NCBI GenBank assembly: GCA_963920765.1
Contig: OY987244.1
Location: 870,501-934,500 of the forward strand
DNA: 64,000 bases
Direction of reading: 5' to 3'
Source: Ulota crispa
Lineage: Eukaryota; Streptophyta; Bryopsida; Orthotrichales; Orthotrichaceae
Shown: piece after piece, positions 35,594-48,300 of the stretch
Layout: every line of letters starts with the position of its first letter
How positions within the stretch are numbered: position 1 is the first letter of the stretch
The notes under the pieces: generated by a model
The model's database searches: none
Told to the model about the DNA's origin: nothing
What the model saw: only the letters and a program-made list of their open reading frames with translations
Translations under genes and position numbers: made by a program

Positions 35594-37163
35594 ATGTCAA
35601 GACGACCTTCCACTGGGGCAGGAGGATTATTTTCATGTTCAGTAACTTCAACACCTGTGAGTGGATCAACATTGACAGATCAATGGCAGCCTATCCTCCC
35701 TATTTTGTTAGAACAAGTGCACATTTGCACGCTGCATGCTTTGAGTAGGATCTGCAAAAAGATGATTCACATGCATTTTATGTTTATCTAGACTCAACAA
35801 AACAAGATTCTGCAAGAGCAAGCAATTATTGAAATGCAACAAGTATTGTCTAGCATTAGAGCCCATGGAAGAAATGTCAAAATAATGAAAGATGAAGAAC
35901 TTAGAGGCAAAAGTAATACCATTCCTACCAAACCATCAGTTAGTGGCACCAACTCAAAGAACCTATTCAAACCCAGCACACTACCTGAGGGTTCCCAAGA
36001 AGCATTATACATTGACCTTGTCAACACTGAAAAGAATTGACTCAACAATGTGAAGAATAGAAGAAAAAGGCTACAAACTTGGAAAAATCTACATGCTCTA
36101 CTACCATATTTCCAAGGCTTGACCTTAAGTGAGGAAGAGAAGGAAGCATTCCCAAGATTAGTTTAGAGCTTCGAGAAGAATTACATTGCATTTTTTGGCG
36201 AACATCATGTCAGCCACTATTTGGTGAGTTTTACTATTATCCTAACCTTTTTGTCCCTCTAAATAGCATTGATTCAAGTTTAGTGCCTAAAGAAGACCTT
36301 TTCAATGATGGAATGATGTTGCAAAAGTTTTTGGAAATGTTGTGCACAAATAAAACATTGGTTATTCCATTATACATGTTAACATATAGTGAAATGTAAC
36401 TTTGTGAGTACATTACTAAACCTAGACCCAAACTAAAAAGAGTGTCTAATTAAAATGAAGAATGTGTCATAAGTGCCTAATTGAAAATGCAAAAGATTCC
36501 TATGTGATTTTTAATTACTTGAAATTTATACTATAATAATAAAGCAAATTATTTATATCTTAGAAGAGAAAATAGACACCTTGAATTTGAAATTGTTGAA
36601 ATGAAATGAGCCTTTTATGAGAAGCAAACTAAGGGTCTCATATCCAAAAGTTCCAAGGCCCTCACAATCTTTGAACATTAGCAGTAGGAACTCAGCTAAG
36701 TTTAACCTTTAAACGACTATAGGGCATAAGTACATACGTTGCCATATATTTGGCATTTGCTACCAATAAGAAGTTTAAATTTGGGATCTTAAGTAGCTCA
36801 CTAGAACCGCTTTGATCTATTCTCCAACTTCTTTGTTGATCTCAAATGTAGTAAAGGTGTGAATCTATTCCAAATATAAGAAAAACACTTTGTATTGTAT
36901 TGGTTGTAGAGGCACGCTCAGACGTTTAGGGATTAACTAAAAGAACATTGTTTTGTTTGTTGCAGCATGTATTCATCAGACATGCCCCATGGTTTGTGCA
37001 GCAATATGGGAGTTTGTCCATCTGGTCATGCCAGGGCATGGAAAACTCCCATCATGCTGCTAAAGTTGCTTTCCAAAGACATACTCAACATGGTGGTGGA
37101 AAATCAAAATTTAGTCCTTTGGTTCAAACCTATCAACACTGGTTTCAAATAATCCAACACTGA
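35594..37163 (+). pseudogene. Decayed two-exon locus of unrecognised family
   Basis: One frame runs from 35594 to 36223, interrupted by stops near 35789, 36038 and 36162. It ends at a good donor (TTG|GTGAGT). An intron of 742 bp follows, to an acceptor TTGCAG at 36965, and the frame then continues in phase to a TGA at 37161-37163. Across the splice the peptide reads smoothly (SHYL then HVFIRHAPWF). Conserved-looking motifs are HICTLHALSRICKK, TLSEEEKEAF, HAPWFVQQYG, SCQGMENSHHAAK and TQHGGG. Several His and Cys residues suggest metal binding or a transposase-like catalytic core, but I do not recognise the family. It may be a DNA-transposon remnant or a dead host gene. Confidence 0.5.
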
Positions 37164-38486
37164 TTCTACAACAAAGATAAAGAAGTGACTATCCCAACAC
37201 TAAGTGACTTAGCAAATGAAAATATAATTCACAGAAGACAAGAAGCAGCACTGAATTTCTAGTGCATCAGCTCATCATGCTTTATGGAGAGCTAAATGCA
37301 CAAGAGTTGGATCAAAGTGGGTTCCTAATGTAGAAGTTCAAACAAAGATTGGGGGGGGGGGAGTGAACATTCAGTTTGACGCCAATATGTAGCTCTTGAA
37401 GGCAATCCAATTTGCAATGAGTTTCTCTAACTGCTCTCAATGATTTGCAATATCTTAGTAAATACAATTCTTGTTGCAGTCATTTTATCTTCATCCCTTC
37501 GATTGATTTGTACAAGGCATTGCACTCAATTAGAAAGCAATAGTGAAGATATAAAATGTTTTCAAAAGAGACAAACATTTTTTAGAGGGAGGAAATTTGT
37601 GTTTACCTTCACTTTTGGAACACTTTCTTGAAAGTTCCAAAGTGTGAAGTTTTATGGAGCCTTTGACCCTAACGCTATTAGAATCTCTTGTCTGATAGAA
37701 GATATACTCCAATTTCTACCCACCTCAATTACCTCCTTCCAATCATCCATCTAACAATGTATTCAAACCATGTCAATCTCTTCACATTGATTGGTCTATA
37801 TACTCCCAATTAGAGCCACTCATGTTACGCTGCCTATTGAACAGGAAAATTGCATAAAGAATGGACCTTCCAATGAGATATCTAAAACTGAAGAATTTCT
37901 GGTCAACAATGCACTGAATTGCATCTAGACCAATTGTAACCTTTTTGTCCCAGCCACTGTCCATCAAAGATTTAATCAATGGTTTTGAGAGGCTTTGCCA
38001 AACAAACATTGTTGGAATTTTGTGCATACAATTAGATCTTACTGCAAATAAATCCACCAGAATGCCAATGGGCATAAACCATTGTAGGTGCGTAGACCTG
38101 CTACTAGTGGTTGGCTTCATAGGTGTTTGAATATCAAGTCTTAACTTTGCTCAAAAAGCCTTGCTGCTTGCCATGTCAAGAATAGGCTAGGCTGGATCAT
38201 CAAATGCAAGCAAACGAATAGTTCTACTATACCAAAAGCACTAGTTTTTTTCTTTGGAATGTAGATGGCATTGTAGAAAAAATACCATCATGTAATAAAT
38301 CTCTGTGTGATGTAGACCCTCTTCCAACCTTACCTATCTCAGCATGTTGTACAACAATTAGGTCAATAACGCTCTTTGGATCAACCCAGTTCATAGAAGC
38401 AGATAGGTACAGATCTGAAACACAACTGAGTAGAGCCATGTCAAGTTCAATCAAAAGCAACAAAGATAATGTTTCAATGAGGGGTA
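37164..38486. other. AT-rich, no convincing gene
   Basis: Contains a short G run near 37350 and a 112-codon minus frame at 37782-38120. A short segment of that frame (LQWFMPIGILVDLF) vaguely recalls the start of ATG5, but the rest does not follow. I do not call a gene. Confidence 0.4.
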
Positions 38487-38719
38487 AGGTAGGACGCTCT
38501 AAATTGGTGCGGGTTCTAAAATTGTCCAATTCTAGGAACAATTGGCATGTTTCCTTCAAATATCTATCACTGTCATTGATGAGTTAGGTGGGCTTAGCAT
38601 AAGCTAAGCTAAGCCCACCTAACCCATCAATGACAGTGATAGATATTTGAAGGAAACATGCCAACTGTTCCTAGAATTGGACAATTTTAGAAATTGCACC
38701 ATTTTAAAACCTCCTACCT
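38487..38719. mobile_element. Stowaway-like foldback MITE (233 bp)
   Basis: Near-perfect inverted repeat centred at about 38600, each arm over 100 bp. Ends AGGTAGGACG and CCTCCTACCT are each flanked by TA (38485-38486 and 38720-38721), the target duplication of Tc1/mariner-type elements. Shares its ends with 40392-40693. Confidence 0.72.
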
Positions 38720-40391
38720 TAGTATCAATGAGGAGAATAGTTATTCAAGTATCGCTAGATATTCACGGACTAAGGAATCTAGTTGTCTAGTGACTCGTTT
38801 TATGGGGAAGATTTAAGTTTCCAAAAATTAGCTTCTACGAAACTTAATGATCTTGATGTAGTGCGTCTGAATTTATTGAGAAAATTGAAATCCTAATTTT
38901 TGAGCATCTTTGATTTAAGGAAAATCAAGGATGGAGAGGGATTTACTTGCATAAACTTGAGAACCTATCATGAAATGCCGACAATTGGACTTGGAATAAT
39001 GGTTCTAACAACTTGTTGCAATTTATATCCTATGAAGGAAGTTTATAACAATAGCACGCTTTTGTTTTTGCACTTTGCGGAGGGGGTGTCTAAAGCCCTG
39101 GAGTGCTCTCACATTTATGTGATTCAAAACACAAGATTACATTCTAAAAGAACTTAAAAGAGCAATGACAAGCAAAGGAACTTACAGTTACAAGCAGTTG
39201 GTATCGACAAGGGTTTGCTCCAATCCAAGTCAAATTGTCTGAACATGTATGCATGTTGCACAAAATTTCAGAAATTGCTTTCTTCTCCATTCTAAACTTG
39301 TATACTCTTGCTTTGTAAGCGCCATCAAAACTAGTTGTCCCATGTTTTGCAGTGTCTTTGAAATGGCCACCTTTCTTCCCGGGTAGCAAAGTAACCCAAG
39401 AGCCAATCTCCACGCTCATTGGTATAAACTCATTGTTATCATTTCTCTTGTTGTATAACAACACAGCTTCCAAAGACAATTGTCGCAGCATTGAAGTGTG
39501 CCGCAATACAAAACAAACCTAAACCAAAAGAAGGAAAACACAATATAGAGGAAGAAAGTGCAAACCTTTGTACTTGCATAAAACACGGATAAGAGACACA
39601 AACCCGCATCAGCCGCAAAGGTAGCCACAACTGCAAATAGGGTACCCTTGATTCATTGCAATTTTTATTCCCAAGCCAACATTCATCTGTCCATGTCAAT
39701 GTACCGTATTGGCCAAGACCCCATCTTGTGACAAGTCACCGTGTCCTAAGCGATGTCATCCAAAATCATAACTGCTATAGTCAATAAAAGGGAGTGCAAG
39801 GATCACAGGGAAACAAGATTGGGAACTTGCAGCCCGTGTAAAGGCCCCTGCATAATGGAAGACTACACCCACACTGGTGTACAAGTTGGCCAATTTTGCC
39901 AAGATGCGCTACTCTTAAAAATCATTCAATTGCTAGAACCACATGAACGTACTTTAGCAGATTTGATCTACCAAAGCCATGCAGCAACACCTTGACAAAC
40001 CTTTCTAGCAACCCTTTGATCCTTGAAGAATTGCATGTTCCTGTCAAAGATACAAATTTTGCCAACATCAGCATGCTCAACCTAGAGCAACATGTTGCAT
40101 TTGATGACATCATCAGCCATGTTGACACAAAGATGCCTGTTGTGTTCTTTGTAAGGATGGCCCGGCAAGCCACCAATGCACTCCCAAAAAAATATTACAT
40201 GTATGCATAAGTGAAGCTATGAGTTTTGCACATATTGTTGGTGTTCAAAAAATTTGAACCAAATGGTCACATTTGTGCTATCTAAAAACTTTTAGGTCTC
40301 ACATTAATTACAAAATGTGTTCAAAAGCAGTACAAACTAACTCTAATGATAATCTTAGCCACTTGTGTATCAAAATTCCAAATTCTAAATA
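38720..40391. other. No recognisable gene
   Basis: Several open frames of 70-120 codons on both strands (for example 39144-39506 minus, 39753-39995 plus). None shows a domain I can name. Base composition is intermediate between the genes and the AT-rich flanks, so buried exon fragments cannot be excluded. Confidence 0.4.
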
Positions 40392-40693
40392 AGGTAGGAG
40401 GCTCTAATTTGGGAGCAAGCTTTAAGATGGAGCACCTCAAATGTACTTTGTTTGTACTTGTTATGTTTCATAGCCTTCAACGATGTACATGTGATGTACA
40501 TTTGAGGGAGTGGTCTATTTTAGAACCCTATGGCCTTTCCACTTCAAAATTTCATAACTAATTCCACAAAATTCCAAAAATATGAAACAACTTAGAGGCC
40601 AATTCTTCATTTACTAAAAAATATTTCAAGAAGTTTCTCCTACCCAAAATTCTATTTCAGCCCTTAGATGCTCCATTTATGAACCTCCTACCT
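40392..40693. mobile_element. Stowaway-like MITE (302 bp)
   Basis: Ends AGGTAGGAGG and CCTCCTACCT flanked by TA on both sides (40390-40391 and 40694-40695). Only the ends and short subterminal parts are inverted; the interior is unrelated to 38487-38719. No coding frame. Confidence 0.65.
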
Positions 40694-40728
40694 TAGTTCA
40701 CAAATGACAACAGTTCATGTACAGTATC

Positions 40729-41580
40729 CTTTAGTATGTTTACATTTAGGCATGTTTTGCCATTCAATGGACTTTGCATAAACTAGTGTATAATTTGCAT
40801 TTTCTTGCCTTGCATTACAATTGTGTATTTCTTATGCAATTCCAATCAAGAATACCAAATTTTAGTTCCAAAAAATCAACATCATATTTTTGGTAAATTG
40901 TTTTGTACTAAAATCATGGTTTGACATAAAAATTGATTGGAGCTGAATTTTTGAGATTTGATTGAGTAGATATATAGGAAACATCCATATGCACATCTTC
41001 TATGCTAAGAAAACCCCCCTTAAAATAACAAAAATTTGATCTACAAAAAATTCAATGAAAATTGTGATAGGCCCAAATTTGTAAAATACATATTTTTATT
41101 TTTTAACTAGCTTATTCATCAAGTAAACAAAATATCATGTTTAGAGATACAAACTTAGTTACAACATTTGAGTCAAACAACAAAACGTGAATTTCATAGA
41201 AAAACACATATTTTACAAAATTTGAGCCTATCACAATTTTCATTGAATCTTTTGTAGATCAAATTTTTGTTATTTTAAGGGGGGTTTCTTAGCATAGAAG
41301 ATGTGCATATGGATGTTTCCTATATATCTATGTAATCAAATCTAAAAAATTCAGCTCCAATTTTCTTCAGTCAATTTTTATGTCAAACCATGATTTTAAT
41401 ACAAAACAATTTACCAAAAATATGATGTTGATTTTTTGGAACTAAAATTTGGTATTCTTGATTGGAATTGCATAAGAAATACAAAACCGTGATGCAAGGC
41501 AAGAAAATGCAAATTATACACTAGTTTATGCAAAGTCCATTGAATGGCAAAACATGCCTAAACATAAACATACTAAGGGG
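40729..41580. mobile_element. Large foldback repeat (about 850 bp)
   Basis: Arms of about 385 bp (40729-41110 and 41195-41580) are inverted copies with high identity around a loop of about 85 bp. The outer ends read CCTTTAGTATG and CATACTAAGG. It has no coding capacity. A diverged relative lies at about 53240-53815. Confidence 0.75.
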
Positions 41581-41707
41581 TATTTGTACATACAAAATCA
41601 GGTTTTTTTCAAGCACAAGAGTTAGTACTAGCATTTATATTGTATGGACCTCCCAATTGCTCTACAGACATTCTATATTTCAACTTGCACAAGTGATATT
41701 ATATGGC

Positions 41708-42626
41708 TTAACTCCTAAATGCCCAAAGCACTAGATTCTGGTGTCCAAAAAATTTCAGGAAACTTTTAAACCCTATTGAAGTTACAGATTTTATTGTTTT
41801 GAGGTTTTTTTTTTGGAAAAGTTGTGCGTTGAAGTTAGCTTCACCATTCAAATTCAACTTCCTCCATAACTTTTTTCATTTTTTTTTGGTGGAAGGTTAT
41901 CTGCAAGCATGCATTTTGTGTCATGAATAGTGTCATGAATAGTGTTGTGAATAGTGTCACAGAACCTATGAGAAGTTGCTACATTGAAAAGACGGGCATC
42001 AAGTTGAGCAAAAGGTGAAGATTTCTCTTGGGCACTCCCTTGGGCAATAAGGGCCTTTTTTCTAAAATTTTGACATCTAACAAAATCTAAAAGTGCTTTT
42101 GGACTAAGTTCACTTGGAATGTCTTTGTTATACTAATTAGAATCTATTCACCATTGAAAATTCTTTCATGCATAATGATTTTTGGTTAATAATTGAAGTT
42201 GAAAATTTCTTTGTATTAGACGGTTGCATTTTGATAGTTGCGTTGCAATCTCATTTGTGAAATTGTGGTCATACATTTGGAGGAGGGGCCATTGGTTTTG
42301 AAGTAACAACAATAAACACTAAAGCATTCTACATGGTTGTCTCCCAATTTTGTGTCCAAAAAATGCCAATTTGCATTAGAAGTTTCAGGCAGCTCAAAGA
42401 AAAGCAAAAAATTCCATACTAATCATCATACAATCACAAATCTCTCAAAATCTGAGCGGCCAATTTGGATTCTTTTTGGGTAGTGCCATCTAGAAACCTT
42501 GAAGTTCAAGAATCAAGGGTTACAATAGTGTTTTGATGTTTAATAATGATCTTACAAGGACAATTCAAAAACTTCAAAACTACCTTCCAAAAACAAGAAA
42601 AACACCCTTGGGCATTTAGGGGTTAA
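41708..42626. mobile_element. TIR element with TTAACYCCTAAA ends (919 bp)
   Basis: The left end TTAACTCCTAAATGCCCAA and right end TTGGGCATTTAGGGGTTAA are inverted repeats of about 19 bp. The interior has no significant frame. The same terminal motif recurs at 59893, 60810 and 63317 with similar spacing for the closed pair. I could not define a target duplication, so the superfamily is open. Confidence 0.55.
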
Positions 42627-42749
42627 GCTTCTAAAAGAATTTTGCTTTCTAGATAACAAGTACAAGGAAGTTTTACCTCAAAACTAACTAATTCACATTC
42701 AAAAGGTCGTTTCAAAATGTTTTCAATATGTACGTACAACAACCTCAAC

Positions 42750-44309
42750 AAATGAGTCAATGCAGTGTGACAGATTAGGCTATCATGGGTAGCTTTTCTA
42801 ACTAATTTTGGATTAAGCTAATTTTTTTTAATATTAAATTGCATGCACTCCTACACTTAGTCCACATGGCGCTTTCTCCTTTTAGTATCTAATTTTTGAG
42901 TGAGGATTACAGATGAGCGTGTATCCTCATAGACTAATTTTTGGAGGTGGGGTTTCTGGCAACTTCAAATGAGAGTAGAACCCTAGAAAATTTGTATTTT
43001 TTGGTGAATTTTTTTGTGGTTTCTCTTCTCTTCTCTCTTGTGGAACGTATTGTGTTGTTTAGAAGCTAAGATTGGCATAATGAAGCCAATTTCAAGAGAG
43101 AAAGTAAGAGATATTGTTGCTCTTTTGATGAAAGGTAAGAGTACAAGAGAGATTGCAAAATCTGTTGGTTTTTCACAGAGCATGGTGAATAGAGTGAGGA
43201 AAAAACATTGTAGTGGTTTAGAATTGCCAAAACGAGGTGCTCCAAAGATTCTTACCGCTTCAAAGAGACGGCATGCAATGCGTTTGGTCACTGTTGGAGG
43301 GTTGGAAACGGCATCTGAAGCAGCAAAAGTGTTGAGAGAGGGTAGAGAAGTAGGGTTTTGTGATAACACAATGCAATATGCCTTGAGAGATGCCGAATTG
43401 AGAGCTTGTGAGAAGGTGCCAAAGCCTTGTTTGTCACAAAAAAACATACGGGAGAGGCTACATTTTGCAACAATTCATAAAGATTGGATAGTGGAGGATT
43501 GGAAGAGAGTAGTTTTTAGTGATGAGACAAAGATAAATTGTTTCAATGCAGATAGGAGGACTTGGTGTTGGGTCAGTAACAACGAAAGCTTACCTGATCA
43601 CGCAATGAAGCAAATAGTGTAGCATGGTGGAGGATCTATGATGTTGTGGAGTTGCATGACTTCAAGGGGTTTAGGCAATTTACAAAAGGTGAGTGGTCGT
43701 TTAAGTGCAAAGGACTATATTTCAATCTTACATGGAGATTTGTACTTGAGTTTGGAAAGATTAGGGTTTTTCAACCTTGATGAAGTTATTTTCCAACATG
43801 ACAATGCTCCTATTCATAAGGCAAAGATTGTTCAAAAATGGTTTTTGGAGCAACCATTCTTTGTTTTAGAGTGGCCAGCTCAGTCTCCATACCTAAATCC
43901 TATAGAACATATTTGGGTGATTCTCAAATACCGTTTGAATTCCTACCTAACTCCTCTTGTAGGTCTTCTACAATTATGGGAATGTGTGCAAGAAACTTTT
44001 AGAGCTATCACTAGAGAGCAGTGTGAGAGATTATATGCTAGTATGCCAAATCAAATTGCAGCTGTTTTGGCTACTCGTGGCAAGTGGACAAGATTTTGAC
44101 CACATTGTACATACCACCTCAAAAAATGAGTATGTACATAGTCAGCTTTGGCATTATGTATTTTTCAATCCTAATGCCGATTTGTTTTCAAACTTTTCAA
44201 AGGTATGTGTTACTTCATGCTCTCAAACTATCATGTGTAAATGTTTCTGCTTTGATTTGTCATATTACATTGTCATTTTTCTGAGCTAGATATAGGCATT
44301 GACTCATTT
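42750..44309 (+). mobile_element. Tc1-like transposon candidate (about 1.56 kb)
   Basis: Contains a DD34E transposase gene (43080-44099). A 14-bp perfect inverted match, AAATGAGTCAATGC at 42750-42763 and its complement at 44296-44309, brackets the gene at a spacing typical of Tc1 elements. The expected TA target site is seen only on the right (TA at 44309-44310; CA on the left). The gene call is firm; the ends are tentative. Confidence 0.5.
43080..44099 (+). pseudogene. Tc1-type (DD34E) transposase with one stop codon
   Basis: A 339-codon frame from Met 43080, interrupted only by a TAG at 43620-43622. An N-terminal helix-turn-helix DNA-binding region (STREIAKSVGFSQSMVNRV, about residues 20-38) precedes the catalytic domain. 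The catalytic acids are in VVFSDETK, FQHDNAP and LNPIEHIW; 34 residues separate the second D from the E, the Tc1 signature. Known plant mariner-like elements are DD39D, and DD34E Tc1 elements are typical of animals and fungi. Full family length is about 340 residues, so nothing is truncated. It lacks introns. The product would catalyse cut-and-paste transposition at TA sites if the stop were read through; as read it is inactive. Confidence 0.88.
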
Positions 44310-45392
44310 ACACACTAGTGCCTCTCTAAGATGAACCCTTATACAAAAAAATGCTTGGCTAAGATGTAGATAACTGTCCCTAGCAGTTGAGGAGCTACAA
44401 AAGATCTTTTAGTTACAGTAGGGAGCTTCAAACATCAACGTTTTTAGGTGACTCACGTTACAATTCACCTTTGTGAATTTGCTCGTGAACCTCGCAACAA
44501 GTCACCTCTGGATTTCACTCCTAACGTGATTCACATGAGGTATGAACTTCAAAAACTCATCTTCGTGGCTTCTCACGGCTCATTCAAAGGCATCTTCAAA
44601 CCCCAAAACTTCTCTTGTAAAAATTTCCGAAAACTCACAAGTGTCCCACACTTTGCACATGAGAGGGAACAAAAACTATTCACTAGTACCAAAAATTTTG
44701 TGAGGTGAGAAGTTCAAGGGCCAGATTTCATGTTTGAAGCCCCTAAAAAATGTTTTCCTTACATGAAGTGAATATGCTGTCCGGAATCCTTTATCGAGGC
44801 ATTGAGGTCGCTGTAATCTAATAGTTTTCAGAAATGACTATGATTAAGTGAAAACGGTTATGCAGATATAGTGATATTATCGCACTCAGATGCTTATTCA
44901 AGCACTCATGGCTGAACAACAACCTCACTTCCTTCGAACATTTTGATGGTGAAGAGGCTAAAATTGAGTTTAAAAATAAAGCTGGCAATGTCCTTTCAAG
45001 GAAAAACCTGGCAACGCAGTATTAGACATAAATGGACGCCACCGTAACAGCGATCAAAACATACACAAAATCCTGATCCACTCATCACCCTCACCAACAG
45101 CGACCACAACCGTTCTCATATCTGACCAAATTATTTAGAACTTCAACCTTTGCAAACCTCATGGAATGCAAATAGCTAGCTATCTCACGAAAGGTCCTAA
45201 ACATCTGACTACCAACTTCTCGGCCACTCGTCTTCACTTGGAAACGGCGGCCAACCATTCAGTAACACAGTTACAAAGGATTCAAGCATCTCATGTGAAA
45301 CGACATATCCAAGTTTCCAAAAGCTTGATCTCAAATCCAGCAACCCACTGTCCTACGCTTCACCAAATGCGAGAGGTTTCGACTGATACTAA
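44310..45392. other. No gene; repeat fragment related to 56740-56913
   Basis: 44311-44430 resembles 56745-56860 in direct orientation (GGCTAAGATG motifs, ACTGTCC...CAGTTG), and 44750-44790 resembles 56865-56895 (a TGTCCGGA motif). The remainder up to 45392 is the 3' flank of the minus-strand glucose transporter gene. Confidence 0.5.
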
Positions 45393-48300
45393 CTATACAG
45401 CAGGGCTCAGCTCACGCTCAATGTCCTCTAACGACCGCCCCTTGGTCTCCACCACGTTGCCATTGACGTATACAACCGCTGCCGCACAAACCGCAGCGAA
45501 GAAAAGGTACACAGTGCTCACGCCAAACCGTTGGACTACGCTCAAAAACATCAGTCCAATTAAGAAGTTGCAAGCCTGAAGCAGACAACATTGGCTTTAA
45601 GTATACAGGTGGCGGCATTATAACAGCGTTCAGAAATGTACTTCCAGTGAGCAAATTAAACTATAGATAGACGTGCTGACTGTAACCAAAACCTGACTAA
45701 ATTTCAAAACTCCAAAATGCGGAGCAAAGGCGAAGACCAAACGCATTTCTTCATACGAGAACAGGGCACGCTAATTACAAGCTCTCGTCACTATCTCAAA
45801 CAATACATTGTGCACAAAATGTATTTACAAACAAACACCAAATTCCAAGCCTAGATAAGGGAACTAGCACTGCTTACCCAATGGACACCAAGAGAAACGG
45901 AAACAGCCTTAGCACGAATACGAGCACCAAAAATTTCAGGAAGCAATAGTGCAGGCACTGGTCCAGCACCTAAAGAGAACGCCAGGACATACCTGAGAAC
46001 ACCATAGCATCACAGTTTAGCACCACAACATCGAATCAGCAAGAAATTACGACCCAAGCTTTAGTTTCCGAATCGGTCAATCAGAAATGCTCCTGCGGCC
46101 TGATTGATATTATTAGAAGGGCCTCGACTCAAGGAACCCACCCTCACCGAAATGCTAAAGCTTCAATTGAAGAAAGAAAAAACTTACGCAACAGTTCCAA
46201 GCACAGCTAGCGTGCCAGAATATGGTGCTAATGCACTCCAGGACAATGCCAGGGAGAGCACAAGCATAGAAACAGACTGCACAATCAACCACACTCCAGT
46301 GAGCTTCACATGATCAGATGGTATAAGACTTCTGGGACCAGACCCATCAATGAAAAACTAGTCAGTTCCGAACACCTTGCAGCGTTACATTCTAAAACAA
46401 CTATTTTAGTTCCCGGCATACTAATTTTGCTAGAAAATAAAAAATAAAAAAAAGATGCTTAATCTAGGGAGGAAAAACCCCGGTAGGATGGCAAAGAATC
46501 CAAAATACACCAACATAAGCGGATCAGATAGACCAATTAAACTGAAAGGGACAACAAAGGGTCTTACCATGCCAGCATAGCTGCCCATGAGCAGGCTCCT
46601 ACGCCCTTGCTTGTCCATCATAGATGATGCAGCTGTAGTGCCTGCAATATAAAACACCCTGGGCCTGAGAGCTAAAAATAGCGGGAAAAACGAGCCATTG
46701 CATGTTATTTGGGGACCACACACTAGCCAGAAAGCCCACATGAAACATTCAATCCAATTGAGCAAACCGATTGACAAACAAGGTAAGGATCCAAGACTGC
46801 GATTCTCACCGATTACGTTTGCAGCGCCCACGAGTGCACTGGCAGCCACATCAGATGTGATACCGGCACTCCGGAACACTTGTGTCGAGAAGTACACCAC
46901 TGCATTGATTCCAGCAAATTGCTGGAACAGAAACATCGCCATTCCAACAGTAACAACTGCTCACAACGACCAGAGATTAATCAACATACTCATACTCTTA
47001 CTCATCGTAGAAACAGAAAAAATAACTGGAGACAGCTAATAGAAGCACTGTCAGATTCCAGGATCAAGCGCCCTTGAATCAACGAATGGTGGTTTCTTCC
47101 TTAATACATCCAATAACCTAGTTTCTTCTTGAATGGATATTCTACGACTTCAATTCAAACTTTCTATATGATTCAATTCAACACCCATAGACATGAAGCA
47201 GCCACTTCTGGTCATTTAGAAACTCAGCACATTATTGAGTATAGTGAAGCGGAATCCGTAAAGATGATGAATGTCCACCACAGTACGGAACAGAAAGGTT
47301 ATTTCAGATTTCAACCAGGTTTCTGATTAATCATATAGAGGCTTGCTATATTTAGATCTGACAAAAGCTTCCTGAACATAATTCAAGACCTCGTTTTCAG
47401 ATCAAGACGCAGGCACCGAACACAGTGCCCATAGGGTCAAACGAGCACAAAAATCAAAAGCTCTGCAATCAAAAAATGAATGCAAGATGGCCTACCTTTA
47501 CGGTATCTCTTGCCAAACAGTTCGCCCCATGTAGCGTCCTGATTTTCACCTTTCACGGTTTCAGCGCTACCAGCCTTCAATTCTGCCATGGAACTCTCAA
47601 CTTTGCTCTTGCCCCAAAGCTTCCTTACTGCAGTTTCAGCGTCTGAAATCCTGCCTTGCTGCATGCTCAACTAACACTTGATCAGCACGTTATAGAAGTA
47701 CAGAAACACATTGTAGAAAACTCAGCATTGCAGGCTAAACAAACACTATGTAATGATTGCAACAAAAGCTGTGTTGAATCCCATGAATCCCTCGCAAATC
47801 AGCCTCTGTAAACAAGGCTTAGTCAACCTGTAAAAGTATGACCGACCTTGTAAAGCCAGCGGGGACTTTCAGGGCAATAAGTCATGCCCAAGGCCAGAAG
47901 GACAGCAGGGACTATAGCCATGCCAAACATTGTACGCCACCTGCAAGTTCTCCACATTCAATTCCAAGTCAGAGTTTCTGCTTGAACTCATCAAGAAAGC
48001 GCATGTATAAGATCAAATGAGTAACCTTAGACTTAACAGTCTCATCATAAGGATTCGCCTCTCTTCACGATGCCAATTCCCCTTGAAACATGGTACACAG
48101 TCAGTTTCCTTTTTGTCGGATGTATCGCATGTGGAAGAAAAACTATCGAAGAGACTCAACATTTCAAATTCAGGGAAAAAAAGCCAACTCTATCTAAAAT
48201 CATGATCGGTGCAGTACCAGGCCGGGTTGCCGCCCAAAGGAAGACCAGCTATCAGAGCCAATAGAATTCCAATGCAGATAAACAGCTGATTCAGTGTTCC

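Noticed and set aside
37782..38120. 112-codon minus frame with a short resemblance (LQWFMPIGILVDLF) to the N-terminal part of ATG5
   Set aside because: The match covers only about 14 residues; the following sequence does not align convincingly and no neighbouring exons fit.
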